DNA of 46,626 nt from NCBI GenBank assembly GCA_013201395.1, contig JABMJD010000015.1:1-46626 (forward strand), read 5' to 3'. Below the pieces are notes generated by a model. That model worked only from the letters and a program-made list of their open reading frames with translations. It had not been told where the DNA came from and made no database searches. Each line of letters opens with the position of its first letter. The stretch's first letter is position 1. Made by a program: the position numbers and the translations under genes. Positions 28,996 through 38,617 of the stretch are shown here, piece after piece. The stretch comes from Candidatus Syntrophopropionicum ammoniitolerans. GTDB lineage: Bacteria; Bacillota; Desulfotomaculia; Desulfotomaculales; Pelotomaculaceae.

Positions 28996-29955
28996 TTGTC
29001 CCGTTTTAACTGGCGTAATAATCTTTTGATGCTGCTTTCACTGTTGCTGGCTTTTGCTCTGTGGTTATATGTCAGCAATGAGCAAAATCCTATCCGGGAG
29101 AAAGCCCTAACCATAAGACTAGAACAAACAGGCCTTGAACAGGATCATGTCATTATGGCAGGTATGCCCCAAAGTGTCACAGTAAAGGTTCAGGGTACCC
29201 GCAACCAGCTAACAAACCTGGCTCCGGCAGATTTTAAAGCGGTAGTTAATATACCGGCGGGGAAAACAGGTGAATTAGCCCTGCCCGTACAGGTAAATAC
29301 ACCAAATGGGCTGCGCATAAACCAGGTTACACCGGAGGTGGTCAACCTGAGCATAGATCGCATTACGGAAAAGGAAGTGGCGGTGGCAATTAGTCTGAGG
29401 GGTGCCCCCGGCCAAGGATTTATTGCACTGGCCCCATTTTATCAACCGGACATAGTAGTAGCTAGGGGGCCCTCCCGAGCAATTGAAGCCATTAAACAGG
29501 CTACGGCATTGATAGATATACAGGGTGCCGTAGCAGATGTGGAACAGGATCTCCAGGTGGGGGTGGGGGTTTCCGGGGTGACACTAAGCCCGGATAATGT
29601 GAGGGTGGTTGTACCTGTTGTGGAGATGGTGTCTGCTAAAACAGTACCGGTAGTGATTCAGGTGACGGGCAGTCCTGCTGCTGGTTATAAGGTGAAGAAC
29701 ACTGCCAGCGAGCCTGTTTCAGTGCAAATTTCCGGGCAGCCGGAGATCCTGGGGACAATAAACAACATCCAAACCGGGCATGTTGATATTACCGGGGCAG
29801 AACAAGACATCACCAGGGAGGTATCCCTGATAGTGCCTCCGGGATTAACTGTGGAACCGGGCATGGTTAAGGTGCATGTTGAGGTGGAAGAAGAGGAGGA
29901 ACTGCCCATTACACTACCGGATGCCGACGAGGAAACGGGGCATAAAAACAATTAA
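28996..29955 (+). CDS. cdaR: CdaA regulatory protein CdaR (YbbR)
   Basis: One N-terminal membrane helix (about residues 10-28, LLLAFALWLYVSNEQNP) and then three to four YbbR beta-repeats exposed outside, each with the K-x-V-x-V/V-x-V pattern, ending in an acidic tail (E-E-E-E-E-L-P-I-T). CdaR modulates CdaA in Firmicutes. TTG start at 28996, 8 bases after AGGAGGT (28981-28987), which overlaps the end of cdaA. Confidence 0.92.
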   Translation: MSRFNWRNNLLMLLSLLLAFALWLYVSNEQNPIREKALTIRLEQTGLEQDHVIMAGMPQSVTVKVQGTRNQLTNLAPADFKAVVNIPAGKTGELALPVQVNTPNGLRINQVTPEVVNLSIDRITEKEVAVAISLRGAPGQGFIALAPFYQPDIVVARGPSRAIEAIKQATALIDIQGAVADVEQDLQVGVGVSGVTLSPDNVRVVVPVVEMVSAKTVPVVIQVTGSPAAGYKVKNTASEPVSVQISGQPEILGTINNIQTGHVDITGAEQDITREVSLIVPPGLTVEPGMVKVHVEVEEEEELPITLPDADEETGHKNN

Positions 29956-30075
29956 ATCGTGGTTTGATTGCCGAAATGCCAACCGGGTACATATTATAAA
30001 GGGTGATTGATTGATAGGCGGCATGGGCAAAGGTATAATAATTTGTATTTTTTTGTTACAAGGAGGCGCTTTTTG

Positions 30076-31416
30076 ATGGGGGCATTATTTGGTACTGACG
30101 GAGTCAGAGGCGTCGCAAATAGCGATTTATCACCGGTCATTGCCTTTAAGCTTGGCCGTGCCGGGGCTCATATATTAACTAATTGTTCCTCTACCAGGCG
30201 GATTGTAATTGGTCGGGATACTAGGATTTCCGGCGATATGCTTGAATCAGCCATGATGGCCGGTATATGTTCTGTCGGGGTGGATGTTGTAAAAATTGGT
30301 GTGTTACCTACCCCGGCCATAGCCTATCTGACCAGGGAGCTGAAAGCATCCGCCGGAGTGGTCATTTCTGCTTCTCACAATCCGGTAGAAGACAACGGGA
30401 TCAAATTTTTTGATGCCAGTGGTTATAAACTATCGGATCAGGTTGAGGCGGGAATTGAATCCCTGGTTAGAGATAATTGCGCGGGTGTTGGAAGTCCTGT
30501 GGGCAGGAAGGTTGGTCGGGTTCATGAAATACATGATGCTGTTGACCGTTATGTTAATTTCGCCCGCAACACTATTAATACTGATCTAAAGGGCCTAAAG
30601 GTTGTGGTCGACTGTGCTAACGGTGCGGCCTGCAGTGTAGCGCCGCGGGTTTATAGTGAACTGGGCGCTCAGGTAACAGCTATCTTCGATACACCTGATG
30701 GAATCAACATTAATAACGGGTGTGGTTCCACCCATCCGGAAACCTTGATGAAGGCCGTTGTTTCCTCAGGTGCGGATCTGGGGTTGGCCCATGACGGTGA
30801 TGCCGACCGTGTCCTGGCCGTGGATGCTGCAGGCAGGCTGGTAGACGGGGATCAAATCATGGTTATCTGTGCCCGCAGTTTAAAGAAAAAGGGTCGGTTA
30901 TCCAAAAACACAACTGTGGCTACAGTGATGAGCAACATGGGGCTTCATCTGGCTATGCGGGAAAGTGGTATCCGGGTGCTGGAAACCAGGGTCGGCGACC
31001 GCTATGTGCTGGAAGAGCTGCTGCGTTCAGGGGCCAGGTTTGGTGGTGAGCAATCCGGTCATATTTTGTTTTTGGATCATAATACCACGGGGGACGGCAT
31101 TTTGACCGCTCTGCAACTTCTTGCTGTGGTAAAGGAGGAGGGGCAACCGTTGGGTAAACTGGCGGAACAAATGGAACGTCTGCCCCAGCTGCTGGTGAAC
31201 GTGCAGGTGGCTGATAAAAATCTAGTGATGAGCAGCCCCGTTCTGGCCGCGGCAATTAATGAGGAAGAGCGGAAGATGAATGGCAGCGGCCGTATCCTGG
31301 TGCGCCCTTCCGGCACGGAGCCCCTGGTGCGGGTGATGGCAGAGGGCAGGGATATGGAGCAGCTGCAAAGGATTGTAGACCGACTGGCAGACATGATAGC
31401 AGGGCTGGGTTCCTGA
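30076..31416 (+). CDS. glmM: Phosphoglucosamine mutase
   Basis: Converts glucosamine-6-P to glucosamine-1-P for peptidoglycan precursors, and in this operon type is a partner of CdaA. Active-site serine Ser100 in [15 protein letters not shown], metal loop DGDADRV, sugar loop GGEQSGH and phosphate-binding [12 protein letters not shown]. The frame is open to 30007, but ATG 30076 follows AAGGAGG and starts the usual [12 protein letters not shown] (446 aa). Confidence 0.96.
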   Translation: MGALFGTDGVRGVANSDLSPVIAFKLGRAGAHILTNCSSTRRIVIGRDTRISGDMLESAMMAGICSVGVDVVKIGVLPTPAIAYLTRELKASAGVVISASHNPVEDNGIKFFDASGYKLSDQVEAGIESLVRDNCAGVGSPVGRKVGRVHEIHDAVDRYVNFARNTINTDLKGLKVVVDCANGAACSVAPRVYSELGAQVTAIFDTPDGININNGCGSTHPETLMKAVVSSGADLGLAHDGDADRVLAVDAAGRLVDGDQIMVICARSLKKKGRLSKNTTVATVMSNMGLHLAMRESGIRVLETRVGDRYVLEELLRSGARFGGEQSGHILFLDHNTTGDGILTALQLLAVVKEEGQPLGKLAEQMERLPQLLVNVQVADKNLVMSSPVLAAAINEEERKMNGSGRILVRPSGTEPLVRVMAEGRDMEQLQRIVDRLADMIAGLGS

Positions 31417-31427
31417 TGGCAAAACCT

Positions 31428-31460
31428 AAACCGGATGGCGTTAATACCACCCGGTTTTAT
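31428..31460. terminator. Bidirectional terminator between glmM and the YeiH-family gene
   Basis: AAACCGG-A-TGG / CCA-C-CCGGTTTT stem with an 8-base loop in the 47-base convergent gap. T-rich on the plus side, A-rich on the left, so it can serve both genes. Confidence 0.7.
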
Positions 31461-31463
31461 GTT

Positions 31464-32513
31464 TCACCATATATTGGATAGAAGCTGAACCAGCAGAGCC
31501 GCACAGGCCACCGCGAACCAACAGCAAAGTCCCAATAATATCGGTTTAATGCCGCTGGTAATCAGCTCCTTGAGATTAGTATTTAGTCCTATGCCTACCA
31601 TGGCGGTAACAATAAAGAACTTGCCCAGTTTCACCAGCCCGTGGGAAACCGGCACGGGAATGCCGGCAAAGGTATTTATTATAGCCATTAGCACAAAGCC
31701 AAGAATAAACCAGGGGAAAATTTTTGAAAACCTGAAGCCGCCATCACCGGCAGTGCCGCTTTTCCCCGTATAGATGGCCAATATCAAGGTGATTGGTACA
31801 ATCATCATGGTGCGGGTAAGCTTGACCACTGTAGCATAGGCCAGGGCATTGTTGTTGCCTGCTGCCGTGCTCCATACCATACCTGCTGCTACCACAGAGG
31901 AGGTATCATTGATTGCCGTGCCCGCCCACATGCCAAAACCGAAGTCACTCATGGCCATAGCATGTCCCAGGGCTGGGAAGATAAATACAGCGACAATATT
32001 AAATAGAAAAATGGTTGATATAGCATGGGCTACATCCTCATCCCTGGCCTGTATTACAGGCGCAGTGGCTGCAATTGCTGAACCACCGCAGATTGATGTG
32101 CCCACACCAATTAGTATGGCTTTCTTTCCCTGGAGTCTTAAGGCTTTACCGACCAGAAAGGCCGTCAAAAATGCAGCAGACAGGGTAGAGAGGATGACAA
32201 TCAGCGACTGGCCGCCGGTTTTGATCACATTAAATAGGTTCATTTCAAACCCAAGGAGGATAATTGCATATTGCAGCAGGTTTTTTGTGGTGTATCTAAC
32301 CCCTGCTGCCAGGCTGTAATTATGGGGAGAATACCTGCGGCGCAGAACACAGCTTTGTAACCCGGGGAAAGAAAGTGCTATGATCATGCCAAACAAAATA
32401 CCAAAAATTGGCCCCCCAATAACGGGCACAAGCCCACCAAGATACCATGCCGGTGCCGCAATAATCATACACAGCAGCAGCCCCGGCCCTGTCATTTGCA
32501 GATTTCTTTTCAT
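31464..32513 (-). CDS. YeiH/UPF0324 family putative sulfate (anion) exporter
   Basis: 349 aa, about ten membrane helices, no signal cleavage. Family-typical segments: GGPIFGILFGMIIALSFP, YAIILLGFEMNL, GTSICGGSAIAATAPVI and WAGTAINDTSSVVAAG. Members are often annotated as putative sulfate or sulfonate-linked exporters; substrate is unproven. ATG at 32513. Monocistronic and convergent with glmM. Nothing gene-like is seen in 32514-32694. Confidence 0.85.
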   Translation of the reverse strand: MKRNLQMTGPGLLLCMIIAAPAWYLGGLVPVIGGPIFGILFGMIIALSFPGLQSCVLRRRYSPHNYSLAAGVRYTTKNLLQYAIILLGFEMNLFNVIKTGGQSLIVILSTLSAAFLTAFLVGKALRLQGKKAILIGVGTSICGGSAIAATAPVIQARDEDVAHAISTIFLFNIVAVFIFPALGHAMAMSDFGFGMWAGTAINDTSSVVAAGMVWSTAAGNNNALAYATVVKLTRTMMIVPITLILAIYTGKSGTAGDGGFRFSKIFPWFILGFVLMAIINTFAGIPVPVSHGLVKLGKFFIVTAMVGIGLNTNLKELITSGIKPILLGLCCWFAVACAALLVQLLSNIW

Positions 32514-32694
32514 GAATACCTGCCTCTTATATGTCTATCCCCATTATGTGGGTTCCTTTGTTTATTGTAAATAGCTGATGTTGTAAAATTGTAAGACTAA
32601 ATGAGTTGCAGTCGTTCTGGCACATGAAAAAAACATTGTAAACAGTGTAGGGGGGCAGCAGTGGGAAAACAATTAATAATGACGGCTATCATTT

Positions 32695-32726
32695 AAAAAA
32701 CAGGAAGCATTTGCTCTCCTGTTTTT
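32695..32726 (-). terminator. Terminator of the DUF815 ATPase gene
   Basis: AAAACAGGA / TCCTGTTTT 9-bp stem, and on the minus strand a run of T follows. About 10 bases past the stop of the gene. Confidence 0.75.
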
Positions 32727-32736
32727 GTCTAGACTT

Positions 32737-34092
32737 CTATGTTTCTTCCTGCATATGCATTTCTCCGCTGAGGTTATCAATAAACTGGCGCGCGGTGCGG
32801 CCGGATAAACCGTTGTGCCATGAAGCCCACAGTAATGCCTTGCGTTCCAGTTCACCGTCTGCAAGGGCCAGTCCTATGTGTTGAGCCATCTCTTTCACTA
32901 TTTTCAGGTAAAGGTCCCGGTCCGGGGTAGTAAAGAATACTGTCACCCCAAAGCGGTCGGCCAATGACAATTTTTCCTGGATCGTATCGTTGCCGTGCAG
33001 TTCGTCTTCCAGGTCACGGTCGGAAAACCGCTCTTTGATCAGGTGCCTCCTGTTGGAGGTGGCATAGATTAACACATTAGCGGGACGGCTGGCCAACCCA
33101 CCTTCCAAAACTGCCTTTAGTTCTTTATAATCAATCTCCGATTCCTCAAAGGATAAGTCATCCACAAAAATGATAAACCGCTGGGGTTGCTGCCGCAGCA
33201 AGGTAATGATTTGGGGGAAGTCGCCCAAGTTACTCTTGGATACCTCCACCAGACGTAGTCCTTGTTCACCGTATTGGTTTAACAAGGCTTTAACAGTGGA
33301 AGATTTGCCGGTACCCCTATCCCCATAAAGCAAAAGATTGTTAGCTGTGAAACCGGCCAGGAATTTTTCAGTATTGGCCACTACCTGCTGCCGCTGATCC
33401 TGGTAGCCAACCAAATCAGCAAAACCTATCGGATCCGGTGCAGCAATTCCTTCTAACCGGCCGGTAGCGCCCTGCCAGCGAAATGCCCTGTATCTTCCAT
33501 ACAGTCCTACCCCCGCCACCTGGTAGTAATAGGCCAGGTCCTCCAGGCGGGAGTGCCAGTCATCAGATTTGGCAAGCAGGCTCAGTATCCTGCCACCCGG
33601 GTGGTTTCCCGCCTTTGCGCTATCCGCCACCGGGTTGGTTTGCTCCTTCCAGATGGGCAAACCGCCACAGGGAATGTTACCTGCACCCAATTTTTGTAAT
33701 ACCAGTGCGTGAGCAGCAGCACCGTCTAGCTGATACATAGTATGGAGTCTGGCCAGGTCACCTCCGGCAGCATCCAGCAATGCCGGTCCGAGCTTTTTCA
33801 GGGAGTTTAGCGATGCAGCCCGGCTGAAAGCATTGTCATCATATAAAAGTAGTTTTAGCAGGTGATCCTGCCAAAGGTCTCCCGTGATACTGTCTTCTGT
33901 TGGTTTTGTCTGCTGTGCTAAACAAAAAAACAACTCACAATACATATTTAGTATCTCATCTGCCGGTTCGCTATACGTCACCGACTCAATAAAATTCAAC
34001 CAGGTTCGGCAGATCGGATCCTTGATAATATTCCTGTAAAGCACCAGACTTTCTGCCCCACGCAACGCCCTTATAAATTCCTTATTTTTCAT
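32737..34092 (-). CDS. DUF815-family AAA ATP-binding protein
   Basis: 451 aa. N-terminal helical region of about 220 residues, then a DUF815/AAA domain: Walker A GDRGTGKSS at residues 257-265, Walker B FIIFVDDL with Asp310-Asp311, an arginine-rich sensor region (ATSNRRHLIKERFSDRD) and a C-terminal helical lid (SGRTARQFIDNL). Cytoplasmic ATPase of unknown target; the fold is AAA+. ATG 34092 is chosen over the upstream ATG 34116 because AGGGGTG precedes it. Monocistronic, divergent from the T-box gene. Confidence 0.85.
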   Translation of the reverse strand: MKNKEFIRALRGAESLVLYRNIIKDPICRTWLNFIESVTYSEPADEILNMYCELFFCLAQQTKPTEDSITGDLWQDHLLKLLLYDDNAFSRAASLNSLKKLGPALLDAAGGDLARLHTMYQLDGAAAHALVLQKLGAGNIPCGGLPIWKEQTNPVADSAKAGNHPGGRILSLLAKSDDWHSRLEDLAYYYQVAGVGLYGRYRAFRWQGATGRLEGIAAPDPIGFADLVGYQDQRQQVVANTEKFLAGFTANNLLLYGDRGTGKSSTVKALLNQYGEQGLRLVEVSKSNLGDFPQIITLLRQQPQRFIIFVDDLSFEESEIDYKELKAVLEGGLASRPANVLIYATSNRRHLIKERFSDRDLEDELHGNDTIQEKLSLADRFGVTVFFTTPDRDLYLKIVKEMAQHIGLALADGELERKALLWASWHNGLSGRTARQFIDNLSGEMHMQEET

Positions 34093-34191
34093 ATCTACAC
34101 CCCTGCCGGATAACATGATTATATTCTTGGCTTAATGCATTCTGCACATACACACCCATCTCCTTTTAAAAAAGGGGCGCATTTTTTATCC

Positions 34192-34220
34192 TTGACTGAT
34201 AGCCAAAAATTTGATAACAT
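34192..34220 (+). promoter_or_regulatory. Promoter of the second T-box operon
   Basis: TTGACT (34192-34197), 17 bases, TAACAT (34215-34220). Predicted start near 34227. Confidence 0.7.
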
Positions 34221-34226
34221 TTTTTT

Positions 34227-34562
34227 AATTACTTTTATTTGAATGTAATATTATTGAAATGCAATGACAGGGAAAACACCTTGCTTGTTCATGTCGCCTC
34301 AGAGAGCTGTTGGATGCTGTGAAACAGTGCGCAGGGCAATGGTGAACTCCCCCTAGAGCAGTTAGCTGAAAGCTGAAAATGCTATTACAGCAGTTAGAGC
34401 GAGTAGGTGTGAACGGGGTTCTCGCCGTTACAATGAGAGGGTATTCGTCCTATGACCGATGCCTTGTAAGTGGGTATGTTTATATACCAATATGAGTGGT
34501 ACCGCGGAGGTTTAGCGCTTTCGTCTCAAGCAGAAATGCTGTGTGGCGGAGGCGCTTTTTAA
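34227..34562 (+). promoter_or_regulatory. T-box leader, probable leucine (CUC) specifier
   Basis: Stem I distal element CAGAGAGCTG ... GCTGTGAAACAG, and T-box sequence GAGTGGTACCGCGG at 34494-34507. By alignment to the other T-box here (GAT-ATC-A-CCCC), the specifier reads GAA-CTC-C-CCCT with CTC (Leu) at 34347-34349; AGGG at 34269-34272 can pair with the CCCT after it. The base following the codon is C where a purine is usual, so the assignment is less firm than for the ilv leader. It precedes a metabolic fusion enzyme and not a tRNA synthetase or standard biosynthetic gene. Confidence 0.85.
34515..34562 (+). terminator. T-box-controlled terminator
   Basis: GCGCTTTCGTC pairs with GGCGGAGGCGC (11 positions including G-T pairs), followed by TTTTT. 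Ends 18 bases before the start codon. Confidence 0.8.
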
Positions 34563-34580
34563 TTTGAGGAGGGGTTTTGT

Positions 34581-37112
34581 ATGAAACTAGCATTTTCTAC
34601 ACTTGGTTGTCCCAATTTTAGCTGGGTGGAGATTTATTCCATGGCCAAGGACCTTGGCTTTAAAGGGATTGAAATCCGTGGACTGGGCGATGAAATATCT
34701 GCCGTAAAGGCTCTGCCTTTTACAGAGCCCCAGCTGCCGGAAACGATAAAAAAGCTCGCCGAGTTGCGTCTGGAAATCCCCTGTCTCACATCGGGTTGCT
34801 GTTTAAAATTTGCCGAAAATGCGGAAAAAAATCATACTGAGTTGGTGCAATATATTAATCTGGCGGCCCAAATGGGTACACCATATATTCGAGTTCTTGG
34901 CGATCTGGAGCCTCATGCCGACGGGGAGGTTGATGATCAGGTTGTTCTCACGGCCCTACGGCGCCTAATCCCGGTGGCTGAGGAAAAAGGTGTAACCCTG
35001 CTGGTGGAAACCAATGGTGTTTATGCGGACACAGCCCGGTTGTGCAAGCTGCTGGATCTGGCGGCCAGTGATGCTGTGGCGGCCCTTTGGGATATGCACC
35101 ATCCCCACAGATTTACTGAAGAAAGCCCGGGGGAAACGGTGCAAAATCTTGGCGCCTATATAAAATATGTACATATCAAAGATTCCATCGTGGAAAATGG
35201 TGCCATCAGGTACTGCATGATGGGTGAAGGTGATCTACCTGTTGATGACATGATGATGGCCCTGCGCTCAATTAACTATGAGGGCTATGTATCCCTGGAA
35301 TGGGTCAAGCGTTGGGCGGATGATCTGGACGATGCGGCAGTAGTTTTCCCTAACTTTGCCAATTACATGAGTAGGTATTCGGAAATAAGCGTGGTCAAGG
35401 GCCATCTATTTGAAAACAACGCCAAGACGGGGAAATATGTTTGGCAGAAAGACACACTGATTGATCTAAATTTTCCCCAGGTGCTTGATCGCATGGTTGA
35501 AGAGTTTCCCGATCAGTATGCCTTTCGTTATACTGTTCAGGATTACACCAGGACTTATGCTGAATTCCGGGACGATGTAGATACATTTGCTCGCTCATTA
35601 ATTGCTATGGGTGTCAAACCTGGTGATCATGTGGCCATTTGGGCCACCAATGTTCCTCAATGGTTTATCACCTTCTGGGCCACGACCAAGATCGGTGCCG
35701 TACTGGTGACTGTGAACACAGCCTACAAGATTTACGAAGCAGAATATCTCCTGCGTCAATCGGATACCCATACACTGGTTATGATCGATGGGTATAAGGA
35801 CTCAAATTATGTGGGGATTATCAAGGAGCTTTGCCCGGAACTGGAAACAGCAGAAGCGGGAAGCCCATTACATTTAAAACGTCTGCCTTTCCTGCGCAAT
35901 ATCGTCACCATTGACTCCAGGCAGAAGGGCTGCTTGACCTGGGAAGAGGCTATCACTATGTCCGAAACAGTTTCTATTGAAGAGGTTTACCGTCGTGCGA
36001 TGGTGATCAATAGGCATGATGTCTGTAACATACAGTATACCTCCGGTACCACCGGTTTCCCCAAAGGTGTCATGCTCACCCATTACAATGTGGTAAATAA
36101 CGGTAAAAATATCGGTGACTGTATGGATCTGTCAACGGCTGACCGGATGTTGATTCATGTGCCCATGTTCCATTGTTTTGGTATGGTACTATCTATGACG
36201 GCGGCAATGACACATGGTGCAACTATGACCCCCATGCCATATTTTTCACCTAGATTATCCCTGGACGCTGTAAATAGGGAAAAAATTACCGCCATTAATG
36301 GGGTCCCCACCATGTTTATTGCCATGCTGGGGCATGAGAATTTCTCCAAGACAGATTTTTCCCATATGCGGACCGGCATTATGGCAGGCAGTCCCTGTCC
36401 GGTCAGGGTGATGCAGGATGTGGTTGGGAAAATGAATGTTGAGGAGCTAACAATTGTGTTCGGCCAGACAGAGTCTTCACCGGGTTGCACCCAGAGCCGC
36501 ACAGATGATTCCGTTGAATTGCGGGTCAATACCGTTGGTCGTAACCTGCCCGGCGTTGAATGTAAAATCGTTGATGTGGAGACCGGTAAAGATTTGCCGC
36601 CTAATGTTGATGGAGAATTTGTAGCACGGGGTTATAACGTCATGAAGGGTTACTACAAAATGCCTGAAGCCACGAAGGCTGTCATTGATGAAAACGGCTG
36701 GCTGCATACAGGTGATATGGCCAGATGTGATGAAAATGGATATTACAAAATCACCGGTCGCATCAGGGATATGATCATCAGAGGCGGTGAAAATATTTAT
36801 CCCAAGGAAATTGAGGACTTCATTTATACTCATCCCAAGGTTCAGGATGTGCAGGTAATTGGTGTACCGGATAAACAGTATGGTGAGGAAATTATGGCTT
36901 GTGTGGTACTAAGGGAAGGCGAAACAATGACTGCCGATGAACTAAAGGATTATGTCCGTTCACACATGGCCAAGCACAAAACCCCACGTTATGTTGACTT
37001 TGTTGCCGACTTCCCCATGAATGCCGCCGGGAAAATTTTAAAATATAAGATGCGCGAACAGGCTGTGGAGAAATTTGACCTGCAGGTGGACAGCTGCATT
37101 GAAACTGCCTGA
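34581..37112 (+). CDS. Fusion: xylose-isomerase-like TIM barrel + AMP-forming acyl-CoA synthetase
   Basis: 843 aa. Residues 1 to about 265 are a sugar-phosphate isomerase/epimerase-type TIM barrel with an apparently complete metal site: Glu143 (VETNG), Asp171 (WDMHHPH), His198 (VHIKD) and Glu240 (VSLEW). Residues about 285-840 are an ANL-superfamily acyl-CoA synthetase: P-loop YTSGTTGFPKG at 486-496, the GENIYPKEIE hinge region, and catalytic Lys818 in NAAGKILKYKM; it most resembles medium/long-chain or FadD-like ligases. There is one frame with no stop, and only ATG 34581 has a ribosome site (GAGGAGGGG). It lies alone behind a T-box, with a strong terminator after it. Substrates of both halves are unknown; a link to leucine or branched-chain acid metabolism is inferred from the leader only. 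Confidence 0.9.
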   Translation: MKLAFSTLGCPNFSWVEIYSMAKDLGFKGIEIRGLGDEISAVKALPFTEPQLPETIKKLAELRLEIPCLTSGCCLKFAENAEKNHTELVQYINLAAQMGTPYIRVLGDLEPHADGEVDDQVVLTALRRLIPVAEEKGVTLLVETNGVYADTARLCKLLDLAASDAVAALWDMHHPHRFTEESPGETVQNLGAYIKYVHIKDSIVENGAIRYCMMGEGDLPVDDMMMALRSINYEGYVSLEWVKRWADDLDDAAVVFPNFANYMSRYSEISVVKGHLFENNAKTGKYVWQKDTLIDLNFPQVLDRMVEEFPDQYAFRYTVQDYTRTYAEFRDDVDTFARSLIAMGVKPGDHVAIWATNVPQWFITFWATTKIGAVLVTVNTAYKIYEAEYLLRQSDTHTLVMIDGYKDSNYVGIIKELCPELETAEAGSPLHLKRLPFLRNIVTIDSRQKGCLTWEEAITMSETVSIEEVYRRAMVINRHDVCNIQYTSGTTGFPKGVMLTHYNVVNNGKNIGDCMDLSTADRMLIHVPMFHCFGMVLSMTAAMTHGATMTPMPYFSPRLSLDAVNREKITAINGVPTMFIAMLGHENFSKTDFSHMRTGIMAGSPCPVRVMQDVVGKMNVEELTIVFGQTESSPGCTQSRTDDSVELRVNTVGRNLPGVECKIVDVETGKDLPPNVDGEFVARGYNVMKGYYKMPEATKAVIDENGWLHTGDMARCDENGYYKITGRIRDMIIRGGENIYPKEIEDFIYTHPKVQDVQVIGVPDKQYGEEIMACVVLREGETMTADELKDYVRSHMAKHKTPRYVDFVADFPMNAAGKILKYKMREQAVEKFDLQVDSCIETA

Positions 37113-37154
37113 GGAACTGCAGATTAATTAAAACAGGCGCCGCGAACAAAGGTA

Positions 37155-37199
37155 GGGGCTTCATCCTCTCTACAAGGAGGATGGAGCCCCTCTATTTAT
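37155..37199 (+). terminator. Strong intrinsic terminator after the fusion gene
   Basis: 14-bp stem GGGGCTTCATCCTC / GAGGATGGAGCCCC (one G-T pair) followed by TCTATTTAT. Confidence 0.85.
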
Positions 37200-37289
37200 A
37201 TGCTATACCGGGATGTGATATAATGGGCGCGACATTTAGCACGCGCTGTTATTATGATAGCGGTGATATTAAGAAGGTGGCCTGTACTC

Positions 37290-38579
37290 ATGCATTTTAG
37301 ATATGAATTGGATGATCGTCCCGGGTGGGGCGAGCTGTTGTTATTTGGGCTGCAGTGGCTGGCGGTGACTATTCCACCTATTATTGTTATCGGGCGGGTG
37401 GTAGCAGGCATGCAGGGGAACAACGTTGACCCCATTTCTTACCTGCAAGGGCTTTTCGTGGTGATAGCGGCAGTCCTACTGGTGCAAGTGCTCTGGGGGC
37501 ACCAGTTGCCTTTGGTGGTGGGACCGGCTACGGTGCTTTTAATTGGTATTATTTCCACCTTTGAAAGAGGCAGCGCAGCCATCAATGGATCACTGATTAT
37601 TGGCGGGGCGCTCCTGGCTATTCTGGCTGGGGTCGGTCTGTTTGGGCACCTGAAAAGACTTTTTACCCCCCGAGTGATTGTGGTTATCCTGATGCTCATT
37701 GCCTTCACTCTGGCACCAACCATACTCAACCTGGTGACAACCAGTGAACCTGTTCCGGCCGCCATCAACCTGGTTTTTGCTGTTTTGTTCACCCTGGCTA
37801 TATTCCTGGCTAACGGACTGCTGAAAGGAATCTGGAAATCAACCCTGGCCATCTGGTCCATGTTGGCCGGCAGCCTGATTTATTACCTGTTTTTTAAATC
37901 CTTCGGCGCAACGGTAGGCCACCTGGCACCCTTTTCTTTTCCGGGCTGGCCGGCAGCTGAAATTGGTTTGCCCGACCCTGGGGTCCTTGTAGCTTTTCTG
38001 ATTTGTTTTTTGGCTCTGTCCATTAACGATTTGGGTTCAATCCAATCAGTAGGCACACTGTTAAAAGCAGGTGAAATGGAAAAACGCATCACCCGTGGTG
38101 TCTTCACTACGGGGGCAGGGAATGTTTTGGCCGGTTTTTTCGGTGTCATTGGGCCGGTAAACTTTTCCTTGAGTCCAGGTGTCATTGCTGCTACAGGGGT
38201 TGCTTCCCGCTATGCTCTGGTCCCGGCTGCCGCCGGGCTGATGGTTCTAGCATTTTCACCACTGGCCATCGGCTTAATCAGCAGTGTTCCCGCCCCGGTT
38301 ATCGGTGCTATCCTCATTTATATCATGACTGCACAAATAGCTGCGGCCCTGCTAATGGTCATGGAGTCCCGGGCTGCCGGTTCATTTGATGATGGGCTAA
38401 TCATTGGCCTGCCATTGATGCTGGGTACTGTAGTGGCGTTTCTCCCACCGGAAATTGCAACCCAGCTTCCCGCCGGGTTGCGTCCCATTGCCACCAACGG
38501 TTTTGTAGTAGGGGTTCTAGCGGTCCTCATTTTAGAACACCTGGTTTACCGCCGTAATAGGGGGCAGGTGGCGAGATAG
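37290..38579 (+). CDS. NCS2-type (xanthine/uracil permease family) transporter
   Basis: 429 aa, about 12 membrane helices. Contains FLALSINDLGSIQSVGTLL (helix-8 substrate region) and the helix-10 motif pattern N-x-S-x-S-x-G-x-x-x-x-TGVASR (NFSLSPGVIAATGVASR) of the NCS2 family. Family members import purines, pyrimidines or ascorbate with protons; substrate is open here. The frame is open to 37254; ATG 37290 is preferred for its AAGAAGGTGG site. Its own unit after the terminator at 37155-37199; convergent with the GGDEF gene, 38 bases apart with no obvious terminator between. Confidence 0.8.
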   Translation: MHFRYELDDRPGWGELLLFGLQWLAVTIPPIIVIGRVVAGMQGNNVDPISYLQGLFVVIAAVLLVQVLWGHQLPLVVGPATVLLIGIISTFERGSAAINGSLIIGGALLAILAGVGLFGHLKRLFTPRVIVVILMLIAFTLAPTILNLVTTSEPVPAAINLVFAVLFTLAIFLANGLLKGIWKSTLAIWSMLAGSLIYYLFFKSFGATVGHLAPFSFPGWPAAEIGLPDPGVLVAFLICFLALSINDLGSIQSVGTLLKAGEMEKRITRGVFTTGAGNVLAGFFGVIGPVNFSLSPGVIAATGVASRYALVPAAAGLMVLAFSPLAIGLISSVPAPVIGAILIYIMTAQIAAALLMVMESRAAGSFDDGLIIGLPLMLGTVVAFLPPEIATQLPAGLRPIATNGFVVGVLAVLILEHLVYRRNRGQVAR

Positions 38580-38617
38580 CGAGATAATTAAAACCAGAAT
38601 GCTGAGTTCCTTTGGGC

